A stretch of DNA of 64,000 bases, taken from Actinomycetes bacterium. GTDB lineage: Bacteria; Actinomycetota; Acidimicrobiia; Acidimicrobiales; Palsa-688. The translations under genes were made by a program, and so were the position numbers. Below the pieces are notes generated by a model. It had not been told where the DNA came from and did not search any database. It saw only the letters and a list, made by a program, of their open reading frames with translations. The stretch spans positions 1 to 64,000 of the forward strand of contig JAJYMB010000018.1 in the NCBI GenBank assembly GCA_021787365.1, read 5' to 3'. Position 1 is the stretch's first letter. Each line of letters begins with the position of its first letter. Of the stretch, positions 9,416 through 19,900 are shown piece after piece.

Positions 9416-11508
9416 AGCCGAGCCCTGACGGCCCCGTACGCCGTCAGCCCGCGTATCCAATAAGCCAGAAGGGTATGAACATTTCGCCACCTAGAGTGCT
9501 TAGGATTTCGCACTCCTCGGTGGTGAGCGCGTGGCGTCGGCGGGAGGAATGCCTTGAAGCCCTGGGGGCCACGGTCACCGTGGTCGCCGCCAGGCAATGG
9601 CATGAAGGGGGAGCTGACGTGAAACTTGAAGCTCTCACGGGAGAGAGGATCGTGCGTGCCCGGACCTTCGGGCGCCACCCCTGTGGGTTCGCGTACGACC
9701 CTTTGGCAATCTGGCGGGCGCTACGCTCGGTCCCCCATGAGGTGCTCGACATCCACGAAGAGCCCTACAGCATCGCTGCAATCGAGATCGTCTTGTTGCG
9801 CTGGCTGTCGGGGCGACATGCTCCCGTGGTGTTTTACAGTGCCCAAAACATCCCCAAACACCACCCATTGCCAGTACGCCTCGCGGAACGAGCCGTGCTG
9901 GCAGCGGCAAAGGGCGCCTACACGTGCAATCAGGCGGCCGCCGCCAACCTGCGACGCAAAAGCTTCCGCGGCACGGTCCGTACCATCCCGCTCGGCGTCG
10001 ACCCGCCCGAAAGCGGCCACGGCCCCAGGGAAAGCGCACCAGCTAGGGCCGCCCCACACCCATCCTTGCGGGTTGGCTGCGCAGGACGCCTTGTCCCCGA
10101 GAAAGGCTTTGCCACAGCGATCGAAGCGGTGGCTGACGAGCCGGGATGGCAGCTCAGCATCGTCGGCGAGGGGCCCGAGCGCGAGAGGCTTGAAAAGTTA
10201 GCGACGAGCCTGGGCGCTGCCGAGCGGGTGAAGTTCGTTGGTCATTGGCGCGACGACGAGATGGCGCGCTTCTACGCCTCCATCGATGTGCTCGCCGTGC
10301 CTTCTATGCCGACGCCGAACTGGGAGGAGCAGTTCGGCAGGGTTGCGGCGGAGGCAATGGCGGCCGGCGTGCCAGTGGTGAGCAGCACCTGCGGCTCGTT
10401 GCCCGAAGTGGTCCGGGACGCGGGGCTGCTCTTCTCGCCCGGTGACGTGGACGGGCTCCGCGCCGCGCTCGCTTGCGTGGCGGAAGACTCGTCGTTGCGC
10501 CGCGACCTCACCCGAAAGGGCTTCGCACGCGCCCGCCTCTATAGCTGGCAGAAGGTGGCTGAGGAGCAATTGGACCTCTACGGTTGCGTTGTCACGCCCA
10601 AAAAGGCGTCCTGCACAGGCCGTCACTACGACGGGGAGTTGCCGGCGGTCCAGGTAGTGGTGGTCGCGTTCGGGCACCCCGAGCTCCTGGGGGCGACCCT
10701 GAGCACGCTGCGCACCGGCTCTCCAGGATACCACCTCCCGGTCGTTGTAGTGGACAACTCTTCCGACGTCTCGGTGCGGGCCGTGGCCCAGGACCACGGT
10801 GCCAGCTATATAAGGACCGGAAATAACCTCGGCTTCTCCAGGGCCGTCAACCTGGCCATCGAGGAGCACCGCCCAGCCGGCAGCGACTTGCTGCTGCTCA
10901 ACCCTGACGCCCAAGTGGACGGCGCAACAGTCCTCGCGCTCCAGCGACGGCTCCACTCAGAGAGCCGCCTTGCTTGCGTGGCACCCTCCCAGCGGAGCCC
11001 GGACGGAAAAGACCAGCGCGTAGCCTGGCCCTTCCCGGGCCCAGCGAGGGCGTGGGCAGAGGCGCTCGGTCTCGGGAGGTTCCTGTCCGGAGCAGATTTC
11101 CTGATCGGATCCGTGCTGCTCATCAACGGGGCTGCGCTCGAAGACGTCGGCAATTTCGACCAGTCGTTCTTTCTCTATGCGGAGGAGACCGACTGGCAAC
11201 GACGAGCGCGCTCCAAGGGTTGGGGCGTTCGTCTCTGCGACGACCTTCATGCCATCCACCTAGGTGGAGGCACTAGCAGCGAATCCCCGGTCAGGCGCGA
11301 GGTCCTCTTCGCCGCGGGGGTCGAGAGCTATTTCCGCAAGTGGTACGGCACGCGCGGATGGTGGGTGGCTCGTACCGCGATCGTGACGGGGGCGCTGGCC
11401 AGGGCTTTGTTGTCGCAGGGGGCTCGACGCGAGGCAACACTACGCTGGGCCAAGCTGATCGCGCTCGGGCCGGTCCGGCGCCGCGAACAATTGCTCCGAG
11501 CACCATGA
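9412..11508 (+). CDS. two-domain glycosyltransferase, GT4-GT2 fusion
   Basis: The 698-residue protein joins two complete enzymes. Residues about 20-400 form a GT4 GT-B unit with LRVGCAGRLVPEKGFATAI and WEEQFGRVAAEAMAAGVPVVSS. Residues about 415-690 form a GT-A family 2 unit with QVVVVAFGHPELLGATLSTL, PVVVVDNSS, GNNLGFSRAVNLAI, LLLNPDAQVDG and YAEETDWQRRARSKGWGV, a rhamnosyltransferase-like layout. A GTG at 9412 overlaps the previous stop; ATG 9475 with AGAAGGG just upstream is a credible alternative giving 677 residues. The fusion suggests that two successive sugars are transferred by one polypeptide. Its stop overlaps the next start as ATGA. Confidence 0.85.
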   Translation: MKPSPDGPVRRQPAYPISQKGMNISPPRVLRISHSSVVSAWRRREECLEALGATVTVVAARQWHEGGADVKLEALTGERIVRARTFGRHPCGFAYDPLAIWRALRSVPHEVLDIHEEPYSIAAIEIVLLRWLSGRHAPVVFYSAQNIPKHHPLPVRLAERAVLAAAKGAYTCNQAAAANLRRKSFRGTVRTIPLGVDPPESGHGPRESAPARAAPHPSLRVGCAGRLVPEKGFATAIEAVADEPGWQLSIVGEGPERERLEKLATSLGAAERVKFVGHWRDDEMARFYASIDVLAVPSMPTPNWEEQFGRVAAEAMAAGVPVVSSTCGSLPEVVRDAGLLFSPGDVDGLRAALACVAEDSSLRRDLTRKGFARARLYSWQKVAEEQLDLYGCVVTPKKASCTGRHYDGELPAVQVVVVAFGHPELLGATLSTLRTGSPGYHLPVVVVDNSSDVSVRAVAQDHGASYIRTGNNLGFSRAVNLAIEEHRPAGSDLLLLNPDAQVDGATVLALQRRLHSESRLACVAPSQRSPDGKDQRVAWPFPGPARAWAEALGLGRFLSGADFLIGSVLLINGAALEDVGNFDQSFFLYAEETDWQRRARSKGWGVRLCDDLHAIHLGGGTSSESPVRREVLFAAGVESYFRKWYGTRGWWVARTAIVTGALARALLSQGARREATLRWAKLIALGPVRRREQLLRAP

Positions 11509-12620
11509 CTGCCAATGCCAACAACACAGCCCTCTCCGGGCTACGCGTGGCGCACGTGGTGGTGAGTGACGCTTTCGCCGGATCGGAACGCTACGCAGTC
11601 AATCTCGCGACCGGCTTGTCGCATCGAGGGGCAGAGGTGACCTTGATCGGTGGGATGCCTTCAGCCATGCGCAGAGCCATCGAAGACTCGGGGACCGACG
11701 TGACTCATTGGCCCGCAAGTGGCTTTGCAGGTGCCTCGCGGCGGCTGCGGCGCATCGCGCCACCGGACGTCGTCCACGCCCACTTGACCGCCGCCGAGGT
11801 GGCGGCGACACTGGTCTTTCCTACCCGCTTGCGCACAACTCTCATCTCGACGCGGCACATCGCCTCCAGGCGGGGTAGGAGCCTTGCCGGCCACGCGGCC
11901 GCTCCTTTTGTGCGCGCTCGGATCGACCAACAGCTAGCCCCGAGCAGGTACGTCGCGCAGCGCGTCGACGGGCCCTGTCTCGTGTTACCCACGGGAGTCG
12001 CAAATTCAAAGCTCGGCGCACACGACGAGCCCGTCGTGATAGTGGCTCAGAGGCTCGAACCCGAGAAGGACACCGAGACAGCGCTCCGAGCATGGGCGGC
12101 TTCAGACTTGCCGAGAAAGGGCTGGGAGTTGCACCTGGCCGGGACAGGGAGCCAGGAGCCGGCACTGCGCCACCTTGCGCGGGAATTGGGCGTGGGGACA
12201 TCTTGTCGCTTCCTGGGCCACGTGGATGACATAGCCCAACGGCTTGCCAGCGCGCGCTTGATGCTGGCCACCACTGCGAGCGAAGCCTTTGGCCTCGCCG
12301 TGGTCGAGGCCATGTCGTGTGGGCTCCCGGTGGTGGCGGCGGCAGGTGGGGGGCACCTCGAAACGCTCGGTCCAGTGGAGGGTGCTGCGCTCTTCGAACC
12401 CCGAGACCACCTGGGTGCCGCCGTCTTACTGGGCCGCCTCGCCGAAGACAGCGCCGGGCGCGCGGCCTACGGAGCCCGCCTGCGAGAGCGCCAGCGCAGG
12501 GAGTACTCGCTCGATGGTTTCGTGGACCGGGTTTCCACCTTGTACCTGGACGTACTCGCTGGCCGCAACGCCCGCCCTCGCTCTTCGAGCCGCACAGCCC
12601 CTGAGGTCAAGTTGTCGTGA
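11505..12620 (+). CDS. glycosyltransferase, GT4 type
   Basis: The 371-residue protein starts at the ATG inside the ATGA overlap; the open frame extends upstream but only antisense to family expectations. Motifs are RVAHVVVSDAFAGSERYAVNLATGL, DVVHAHLTAAEVAATL, PVVIVAQRLEPEKDTETAL, WELHLAGTGSQEPAL and the donor site ASEAFGLAVVEAMSCGLPVVAA. These mark a cytosolic GT4 glycosyltransferase of the WaaG/RfaB type. The C-terminal 30 residues are Ser/Arg-rich. Translational coupling on both sides supports membership of the polysaccharide operon. Confidence 0.82.
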   Translation: MTANANNTALSGLRVAHVVVSDAFAGSERYAVNLATGLSHRGAEVTLIGGMPSAMRRAIEDSGTDVTHWPASGFAGASRRLRRIAPPDVVHAHLTAAEVAATLVFPTRLRTTLISTRHIASRRGRSLAGHAAAPFVRARIDQQLAPSRYVAQRVDGPCLVLPTGVANSKLGAHDEPVVIVAQRLEPEKDTETALRAWAASDLPRKGWELHLAGTGSQEPALRHLARELGVGTSCRFLGHVDDIAQRLASARLMLATTASEAFGLAVVEAMSCGLPVVAAAGGGHLETLGPVEGAALFEPRDHLGAAVLLGRLAEDSAGRAAYGARLRERQRREYSLDGFVDRVSTLYLDVLAGRNARPRSSSRTAPEVKLS

Positions 12621-13891
12621 GCCCTGTTGTCCTGGAGCGGTTGAGCCTGCCTAGCAGGTACCTCCTGGCACTCCTTCGGGAGCCACCTCGGGTCGCCCAG
12701 CTGCCCGACCTCGATGAGAGCCAATCCGAGGACCTGGTGCGGGCCGCGGTCGCGCACGGTGTGGCAGGTATCGTGCACGATGCGCTCATCAGAGCAAACG
12801 GACTGTCAAGAGTGGCTCCGCCGGCGTTGCACCGGTTGGCTAAGCTTCGCTTCGGTACCGCCGCGCAGTACCTCCTCGGCTCGGCGGACCTGAGCGTGCT
12901 CGCCCGCACCCTTGACACTGCCGGAGTGCCGTGGGCGGTGATGAAAGGACCGTCGCTCGCACATCTCGGGTATCGCGACACAACCGTCCGATGGTCTTGC
13001 GACCTAGACGTGCTCGTGAGCCCGGATAACTTTGCGGTGGCTCTGGATGCCCTCATGGGTGCAGGCGCTGCACTGCTGGACCTCAACTGGGAGCTTCAGC
13101 TGAGGTTGATGCGCTCGGAGGCAAGCTTGAGGCTCCCCCTCGGCACCCTGCTCGACCTGCACTGGCACCCCGTCAATAGTGCCGAGGCACGCTCGACCAC
13201 CTCGTTTGACGTCCACGCCGCCCTTTCGCGGCGCCGACTGGTCCCCAACGAGGCCGGTGTGCCCCTGATCGCCCTCTGCTCCATCGACAACTTGACCGTG
13301 GTCGCCTTGCACGCGGCTCTCTCGGGTGGTCACCGCCTCGTCTGGGCCAAGGACATCGAACGTCTGGTCACGCGCGACACGCCTGATTGGCAGGACTTGG
13401 CTCGGCGCGCCACCTCAGCCCACGTCGCCCTTCTTGTCGGGATAATGCTACGGCGAGCGGCGACCCTCCTGGGCGCCAGCGTGCCCCCTGCTGCTGTAGA
13501 TGCCCTGTTGGGCGGCCGTGCCCAAGCCGGCGTTTGGTGCATCGGAGAGCACATAGCCACACCGCGCTCACTGGGGGGGATGATGAGGACGGGTTCAGCT
13601 TTTGTGCTGTCGCTGAGGGGCTCGCCATCGCAGACGGCCCGAGCCCTCGCAACCACCGCCAGGTCCTACGCACGAGGCCGGCTAACTCCGAGGCGCAATG
13701 CTTCGGACAAGCCAGGAGCTGTCGGCTCGCTTTCGACCAACCCACTTCACCACCCCGCAGGAGGCCGACAAGCACGCGACGCCTATCTGGCAGCGATCAC
13801 AACAGAAAGCGGAACCAAATTAGCGCACAGAGCGCGTGTTAACCCACGCAAAGTGTTGGATGATCGGCAAATCTCCCTTTCGTCGCGCTAG
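12617..13891 (+). CDS. nucleotidyltransferase family protein (PF14907-like)
   Basis: The 424-residue protein carries the signature of the NTP_transf_5 family: WAVMKGPSLAHLGYRDTTVRWSCDLDVLVSPDNF near residues 111-140, with the paired acids DLD expected to bind metal. LLDLHWHPVN and LVWAKDIERLV further on are also usual for the family. Members occur in capsule loci and beside lasso-peptide genes, where a nucleotidyl tailoring role has been proposed. Here it sits inside the exopolysaccharide operon (GTGA overlap with the upstream gene) and about 6 kb before the lasso genes, so either pathway is possible. The last 90 residues lack recognisable structure. Confidence 0.7.
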   Translation: MSPVVLERLSLPSRYLLALLREPPRVAQLPDLDESQSEDLVRAAVAHGVAGIVHDALIRANGLSRVAPPALHRLAKLRFGTAAQYLLGSADLSVLARTLDTAGVPWAVMKGPSLAHLGYRDTTVRWSCDLDVLVSPDNFAVALDALMGAGAALLDLNWELQLRLMRSEASLRLPLGTLLDLHWHPVNSAEARSTTSFDVHAALSRRRLVPNEAGVPLIALCSIDNLTVVALHAALSGGHRLVWAKDIERLVTRDTPDWQDLARRATSAHVALLVGIMLRRAATLLGASVPPAAVDALLGGRAQAGVWCIGEHIATPRSLGGMMRTGSAFVLSLRGSPSQTARALATTARSYARGRLTPRRNASDKPGAVGSLSTNPLHHPAGGRQARDAYLAAITTESGTKLAHRARVNPRKVLDDRQISLSSR

Positions 13892-13960
13892 TATCTCATT
13901 GGCGCCAGGCGGTTCCCTTCGAGCGGCGGCCGCCCTAAAGACAACCACAACCGGAGAAAC

Positions 13961-15589
13961 ATGGACGCACAAGAAGCCAGCGGGCCATCCACCGGGTTGA
14001 CCGCCGGACGCCTCAAGGTCATCGCCCTTCGCCAGTGGTGGGTCGTGGTCCTCTGCGGGTTTGTCGCTGCCGCCGGCGCGGCCGCTTATGCGGAGGAGAG
14101 ACCTGTCCATTACATCGCCAAGACCACGGTCAACACCGGAGCACTGCCGACATCCTCCAGCCAGTCGGGACCCTCCGTGTCGCTCCCAGACCCCCTCAGC
14201 GAGATCGGCAATAGCAAAGTCTGGAAGGCCGCGGAATCGGCTGCGGGTACCTCGGACGTCGTCGTCACCGGAGCCCTGAGCACAGACGGTACCCAGGTGG
14301 TACTCGAGGTCACGGCACCGAGCGCCGCCGAAGCCCAACACGGCGCGGTTGCAGCCACCAGAGCGCTCGTGAAACTCCGTGCCCACGACATAGATGCGCA
14401 GGCCTCGGCCCTATCTCCACAACTCGGGACGCTCGGCGCCAAGATCACATACCTCGACCACCAGGCTGGCTCGACGTTGCGCGGCACTTCTGGCACGAGC
14501 AGCAGCAACTCCCTTCCGACTGCGCTTTCCACGGAGTTGTCCGTGCTCACCGGCCAGTACTCCGCTGTCTATGGCCAACAGGTGCAGTTGCAACTGGTGG
14601 CGCAGTCGCTTCATGCGGACCAAAACGGGCCGCCGCCCGTCTCGCCAACCGGGGGAGGCAAAAAGAAACTGGTCTCCATTGCCCTGGGAGTGGGACTCAT
14701 TGCCGGCTGCGGCCTCGGCCTACTGCGCGACTTGTCGCGGGACAGGCTTACGAGCGTCTCAGAGCTTCCTGAGCTTTCCCGCCTGCCCCTCTTGGCAGAA
14801 GTACCAAACCACCACTTGCCCCGCAAACGGACACTTATTGACACATTCGACGGCCGCTTCGCCGAGGCGGTACGAGAACTGAGGACGTCGGTCTCGCTAT
14901 CGCCGAGGGGCCAGCCATCGCGGGTCCTGCTAGTGGCTAGTGCTGCTGCAGATGAAGGCAAGTCCCTGGTCGCTGCCAGCCTCGCTGTGGCGTGCGCCCT
15001 CAGCGGGGCGCGCACCGTCATCGTGTCATCCGACCTACGCCACCCTTCGGTGGACAGGCTCCTTGGTGCCGAGAAGACGCGCGGCGGTTTGGCGGCCCTG
15101 CTCAGGCACCCACCGAGCGATGAGGTACTAGTCGAGGCCGCCGCAGACGACACCAAGCCGTCCGCAGCCGGGCTGGAGTCGTACCTGCAAGCCACATCAC
15201 TCCAAGGGCTCAGAGTCCTTCCTGCCGGCCCGTACCCCCCAAACCCCTCAGAACTGCTCGTCTCGGCAGCCATGGCTCGGCTTGTGAGTTGGCTGCGCAC
15301 ACAAGCCGACATCGTGGTGCTCGACAGCCCACCGGTACTGGCCGTCACCGACGCGGTGATACTGAGCGGCTATGCCGACGCGGTCCTCCTGGTCATATCC
15401 AGTGGCCGCAGCTCCAAAGCGAGCGTCCGGCGAACCCTTGACGTGCTTGAGCGTGCCCCCGCGCCCCTGGCCGGGTACGTCCTAAACCGTGCCACCCGCC
15501 CCAGCCTCGCGTCGTACCGGTACGTCAGCACCAATGGCAAGCTCAACGGGAGTGCTGCCCATGCTCCCGTAGCCCCACGGCGGACTTGA
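13961..15589 (+). CDS. Wzz/BY-kinase polysaccharide co-polymerase
   Basis: The 542-residue protein combines a chain-length (Wzz-like) sensor with a bacterial tyrosine kinase domain. A membrane helix lies at about residues 25-45 (WWVVVLCGFVAAAGAAAY) and a second at about 240-257. The periplasmic part is short and Ser/Thr-rich. The kinase domain has Walker A ASAAADEGKSLVAASLA, Walker A' TVIVSSDLRHPSV and Walker B IVVLDSPPVLAVTDA. Family members usually have PGEGKS and DxDxR; the variants here are slightly atypical. Only one or two tyrosines (YRYVS) are present near the C-terminus, fewer than in typical Tyr clusters. It should control polymer length with the membrane protein encoded next. Confidence 0.82.
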   Translation: MDAQEASGPSTGLTAGRLKVIALRQWWVVVLCGFVAAAGAAAYAEERPVHYIAKTTVNTGALPTSSSQSGPSVSLPDPLSEIGNSKVWKAAESAAGTSDVVVTGALSTDGTQVVLEVTAPSAAEAQHGAVAATRALVKLRAHDIDAQASALSPQLGTLGAKITYLDHQAGSTLRGTSGTSSSNSLPTALSTELSVLTGQYSAVYGQQVQLQLVAQSLHADQNGPPPVSPTGGGKKKLVSIALGVGLIAGCGLGLLRDLSRDRLTSVSELPELSRLPLLAEVPNHHLPRKRTLIDTFDGRFAEAVRELRTSVSLSPRGQPSRVLLVASAAADEGKSLVAASLAVACALSGARTVIVSSDLRHPSVDRLLGAEKTRGGLAALLRHPPSDEVLVEAAADDTKPSAAGLESYLQATSLQGLRVLPAGPYPPNPSELLVSAAMARLVSWLRTQADIVVLDSPPVLAVTDAVILSGYADAVLLVISSGRSSKASVRRTLDVLERAPAPLAGYVLNRATRPSLASYRYVSTNGKLNGSAAHAPVAPRRT

Positions 15590-16977
15590 AACCCGGGGCC
15601 ATGAACTGGCGGTCGTCCGCCCTCCGAGGCACGGCCAACAGCCTCCGCGAGGGAGGCCGTCTTCTGGTTTCGGCCGTCGCTGGCGCCGCCTCACTCGCGG
15701 CGATGGCCGCTCTAGGCGCACTGACGGTCGCTCACCGCACGTTTGGCCTGGCGGCAGGCGCTCTTGTAGCCCTCGCCGGGCTGGTGCTGGCGGACCCGTT
15801 GCTCATTGCCGTCGCGGCGTTCCCCGGCACCTTGCTCTTGCAACGTGCAGGCGGTGGCGCCGCCGGGTCGAGCTTAAGCCTCTCCGACCTTATCGTCGTT
15901 GCTGCGTCCGCCATCGCAGTCACGAAAATCCGCTTTGACGCTGCTCCGACCCTGCGGAGATCTCTCGTGCCCATCGCAGCCTTCGAGTTGCTCCTGCTGC
16001 TCACGGTCCTCGACCACCCCAACATCCACGGTTCGCTCGAGTGGGCCCATCGGATATTCATGGTGGCCGGGAGCCTAGCCGTGGGCTGGGCCGTCGCGAA
16101 CTCGGGCCGGGCCAGGCAAGCGGCCGTCGCGCTGCTGGTCGCTTCCATGGTCTTGGCCCTCTTCACGCTGGAGCACGCCGTCACCTTGCACTTCAAACCG
16201 GCGCAATGGGGTTTATATCAGAAGAATTATCTCGGCGCCATGATGTGGATGACCGTGGTGATCGCCCACCTAAACCCCCGGTGGCTCAACCTGCCGCCCC
16301 GCTTGGCCCGCGCAGGCAAGTACTTGTGCGGGCTTGCGTTGCTCGCGTCGCAGTCGAAGCAGTCGATAATCGCCCTCATGGTGGTCCTTCTCTACACGGT
16401 GGTCCGCCAACCAAGCGTCAGGCGCCGCTCCAAGCTCCTACTGGTCTCACTAGTGCCCCTGGCCATCGTGACCTACCTCCTAATCACCACCGAAGTGGCC
16501 AACCTGGCCGTAAACCCCCAAAACAGCATCGGCATCAGACTCACTGAGTATGCAGCCGACTTCCACGTGTGGGCATCAAGCCCCATCTTTGGCCAAGGCT
16601 TGCGCTGGTTTTACTTGCCACAGTTCGCCAGCTACATCCAACCACCCGACATCTTCGTAGAAACGCTGGTGGCTGGGGGCATTGTAGGCGTAATTGCGAT
16701 GATAGTGCTCCTCGGTGGGTACGCGAGCGTGTTCCTTTCCCTGCCGCGCGAGATCGGGACGATAGCATTGGTGCTGGTGCTTGGTAGGGCAGTTGAAGCG
16801 GTCTTCGATATCTACTGGGTCGCTGGGGCCGGCACACTGCCGTGGCTAGTCGCCGGTCTCGCCATAGGGACCTGGGACGCAACCCTAGCGGGCCATACCG
16901 TGATGCGGGGCACTACTGACGGGGGCACTACTGAAAATGTACCGGCTCCTGTACCGGCTCCTGCGGCATCCCAGTGA
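15586..16977 (+). CDS. O-antigen ligase/polymerase-like membrane protein
   Basis: The product is a polytopic membrane protein of 463 residues with about ten hydrophobic segments, for example LVSAVAGAASLAAMAALGAL, AGALVALAGLVLADPLLIAV and LLVSLVPLAIVTYLLITT. A loop NSIGIRLTEYAADFHVWASSPIFGQG fits the Wzy_C/O-antigen ligase family (PF04932), in which such loops hold the active site. It probably polymerises or ligates the glycan made by the upstream transferases. The TTG start overlaps the kinase stop as TTGA; ATG 15601 is an alternative. The C-terminal 40 residues are Thr/Pro-rich and hydrophilic. Confidence 0.75.
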   Translation: MKPGAMNWRSSALRGTANSLREGGRLLVSAVAGAASLAAMAALGALTVAHRTFGLAAGALVALAGLVLADPLLIAVAAFPGTLLLQRAGGGAAGSSLSLSDLIVVAASAIAVTKIRFDAAPTLRRSLVPIAAFELLLLLTVLDHPNIHGSLEWAHRIFMVAGSLAVGWAVANSGRARQAAVALLVASMVLALFTLEHAVTLHFKPAQWGLYQKNYLGAMMWMTVVIAHLNPRWLNLPPRLARAGKYLCGLALLASQSKQSIIALMVVLLYTVVRQPSVRRRSKLLLVSLVPLAIVTYLLITTEVANLAVNPQNSIGIRLTEYAADFHVWASSPIFGQGLRWFYLPQFASYIQPPDIFVETLVAGGIVGVIAMIVLLGGYASVFLSLPREIGTIALVLVLGRAVEAVFDIYWVAGAGTLPWLVAGLAIGTWDATLAGHTVMRGTTDGGTTENVPAPVPAPAASQ

Positions 16978-19900
16978 AGTCGCGCCTTGTCCTCCGTGGC
17001 GAAACGTGCCTCGCGCTACTGTGCGCGGCGTTGGTCCTCACACCTTTGTACACGCCAAGGCCTATGCAAGCGGTGGGTCGTGCACTTGCCTCCGCAGGCT
17101 CGCCGGCTACGGGACCAGGGGGTAGCGCGAGCCCGCCCAGTGCGAGCAGCATCACGCCAATATGCGGCGACCCCCACCCTGCCAAGTCACTCGGTCCTGC
17201 CCCGTCGCTACCTCGCAACCCAGTCCATGTCATCGCGGGCACCTTCGCCGTAGAAGGCTTCGATGTCACCGCGAGCGCTATCTACGTGTTCGACGGCGCC
17301 AACCTGCTCACTTACAGCCTCTCAGGTGAGAAGGAGGGCTCGTTTGCCCTACCAAAGGAGTTTGTGCGCAATCAGGTCAGTGGACCTGTCGTGGACCCAT
17401 CCGGTGACATCTGGCTGGATAGTTATTACGGCGACAGGCTGGCCAAGTTCTCACCCTCCGGGCGCGTCCTGTGGTCCACTCGTTCCTACGCAAACTCCTC
17501 GATAGTCGGCCTCGAGACCCGCTATGGCTTCCGCGTGGCCGTCACGGTCAACACGGGCCACGGCTACCTGCACGCCCGCCTCCTCACACCCGGTGGACGG
17601 CACGCAGGCACTTTGCCAGTCGCGCTGGCAAACGACGCTGTGAGCGAGACCCCGGCCGGTGACACTCTCGTTTCCGGTGGAGGGTACGTACGGATGTACT
17701 CGCCGTCCTGGAAACTGCTCTCCCAGTTCGGGGACTCACACATGGCCGGAGCCAGCTACGCAGGTTCTCCTCACGATTTTTTTTCAGTGGGCGAGGGTCT
17801 TCAGGCTATGAGCGGCGGTCCCATCTACACGCTCGACCCCTTTGGCGCGATAGAGGAGACAACTCCCGAGGGCTTCTTGGAGGCCACCACCGACCTGGGG
17901 GGTCACCTCCAGTTGTCCGGCGGTGCGGCTTACCTCGTCAACGGCATCATGTACTTCGCGGGCGGGACCCCCTACAGTACGGACCAAAACATTTCGGAGG
18001 TGCGGCTCTCCACGCTCCAGGGCTACCTGGCTGCCGCCAGCCCTCCCACCACTCTCGGCTGGGGTGCGGGCATAACCTCTGGTACCCGAGGCCACCGCGT
18101 GACGGGCAACTACTTCCAAGATGGGACGAGACCTTCGTTCTATGCGAGCTTCGCCCCGACTTGGAGAACGCAGGCGGCGCACCTGCAGCTTTCGTACTCG
18201 ATATGGGGCGACGCCGATGTCCGTGACGGTACCTACCCTCCGGCCAAGACGACCTCGCTACCCCGTTCGGCCAAAGCCTTGGCGCACATCCCACTAGAAG
18301 TCCCGGCGCAAGACCGCCGGCCTGGCCCCTACCAGCTCCAAGCCAACCTGTGGGACACGGCCAAGTCCCCGCACGTGCTCGTGGGCTCTACTTGCGTGCC
18401 TTACGCGGTCGGCGCCCCGGGGGACGCCTTGGACTTTGCCTCCCTGCCCGCCGGCGCCGGCTACGGCGGACCGACGGACCCCCGCGGGGTGGTCCTCAAC
18501 AGCCAGCTTGGCCTGGACGGCCTGCGCGGAGCCTCGATCGACTGGCCCACGTTGCTCCCCCACTGCAACTCCTCGGCGCCGACGCCAGCCACCTGCGGCC
18601 CGACCGCAATGACGTTCGCTCACGCTCCGCAGTCCTACTTCCAGGCGGCCTACCTGGCTCAAAAGGACCACGTCACCTACTGGGTCCAGGTCAGCACGGG
18701 GGACCCCCTCTCGAGCGCGCTCGTGAAGGCGGGCCTATGGGGGCCAGACGTCGAAGCTGTCGTCGCGTACTACTCCGACGTGGCACACTGCAGGGTCGCC
18801 GGCGACCAGTGCGCCCCGGTCACGGCCTGGGAGCCCTGGAACGAGGCCAACAACACCTACAGCTCCGACGGCGCCGCGTTCGTGAGCGCCATCTTGGAGC
18901 CCTTTTACAAGGCCGTGAAGGCCGTCTCCGCCCAGGACACAGTGGTCGGCGGGTCGAGCCTGGGGGTTGCCATCCCCTGGTGGCGCCAGGTCGTAGCCGC
19001 CGGCGGGCTCGCGTACATGGACGTAGCCGGCGTGCACCCCTACACCGGCAACAACGACTCCTGGGAAGAAGACGGTACAGTCACGCAGATAACCGAGCTC
19101 CAGGCCTTGTTGCAGCACAAGCCGATCTGGTTCACCGAAGTGGGTTGGTGGTCGAGCGGCCCCTATGACTTTTATAGCCAAGCCAATACGGTAGCCCGCG
19201 CCATGGTGTGGATGAAGGTCCTCGGCATCCCCGTGTGGGGTTACTGGTACGACGAGGGCGGCTGGGGCCCCGACGGGGTGTCCTTTTCCCTTATCCAGGA
19301 CGCGAGCACCGACGACTACGTGAAACCTGCCGCCCTCGCCACGATGGAGGCTTCGCAGCAACTCGCGGGGCGCAGCTACCTAGGCCCAGCCAACACCGGC
19401 ATACCGCTCTCTTATGAGGAGACCTTCGGCCCGGCACCTGGCGGGAGCAACGACCTGGCCGTGGTCTGGACACAGGGCCTGGCCATCAACGCTCAGGTCG
19501 CCCTGGCCGGGTCCTCCCAGGCCCCCGCAGAGGTCAGTTTCACCGACCAGTGGGGCAACCGCCGCATGTACCGGCTCATGCCAGGCCATTACTATTCGTT
19601 GCCCCTTTCCAGTGAGCTCACCTACATCTCCTACCCCCAAGCCGACAACCTGTCCGTGAAGCCGGTGGAGAACTTCGGCCGGGACCTGGCCCTCTCCTCC
19701 GCAGGGGCGAGGGCCAAGGCTTCCTCCTATCAAGGTCCCAACGGTTCCTCGCTCTCGCCCTGCTGCCGAGCTGGGGACGCCATCAACGGCAACCCCGTCG
19801 GCGGCTGGGAGCCCGCCGGCGACGACGCCTCACCCACCATCACGGTCACCCTGCCCCGGGTTGCGACCATCGACCGTGTCCTGGTCGACGGCCACTCCAT

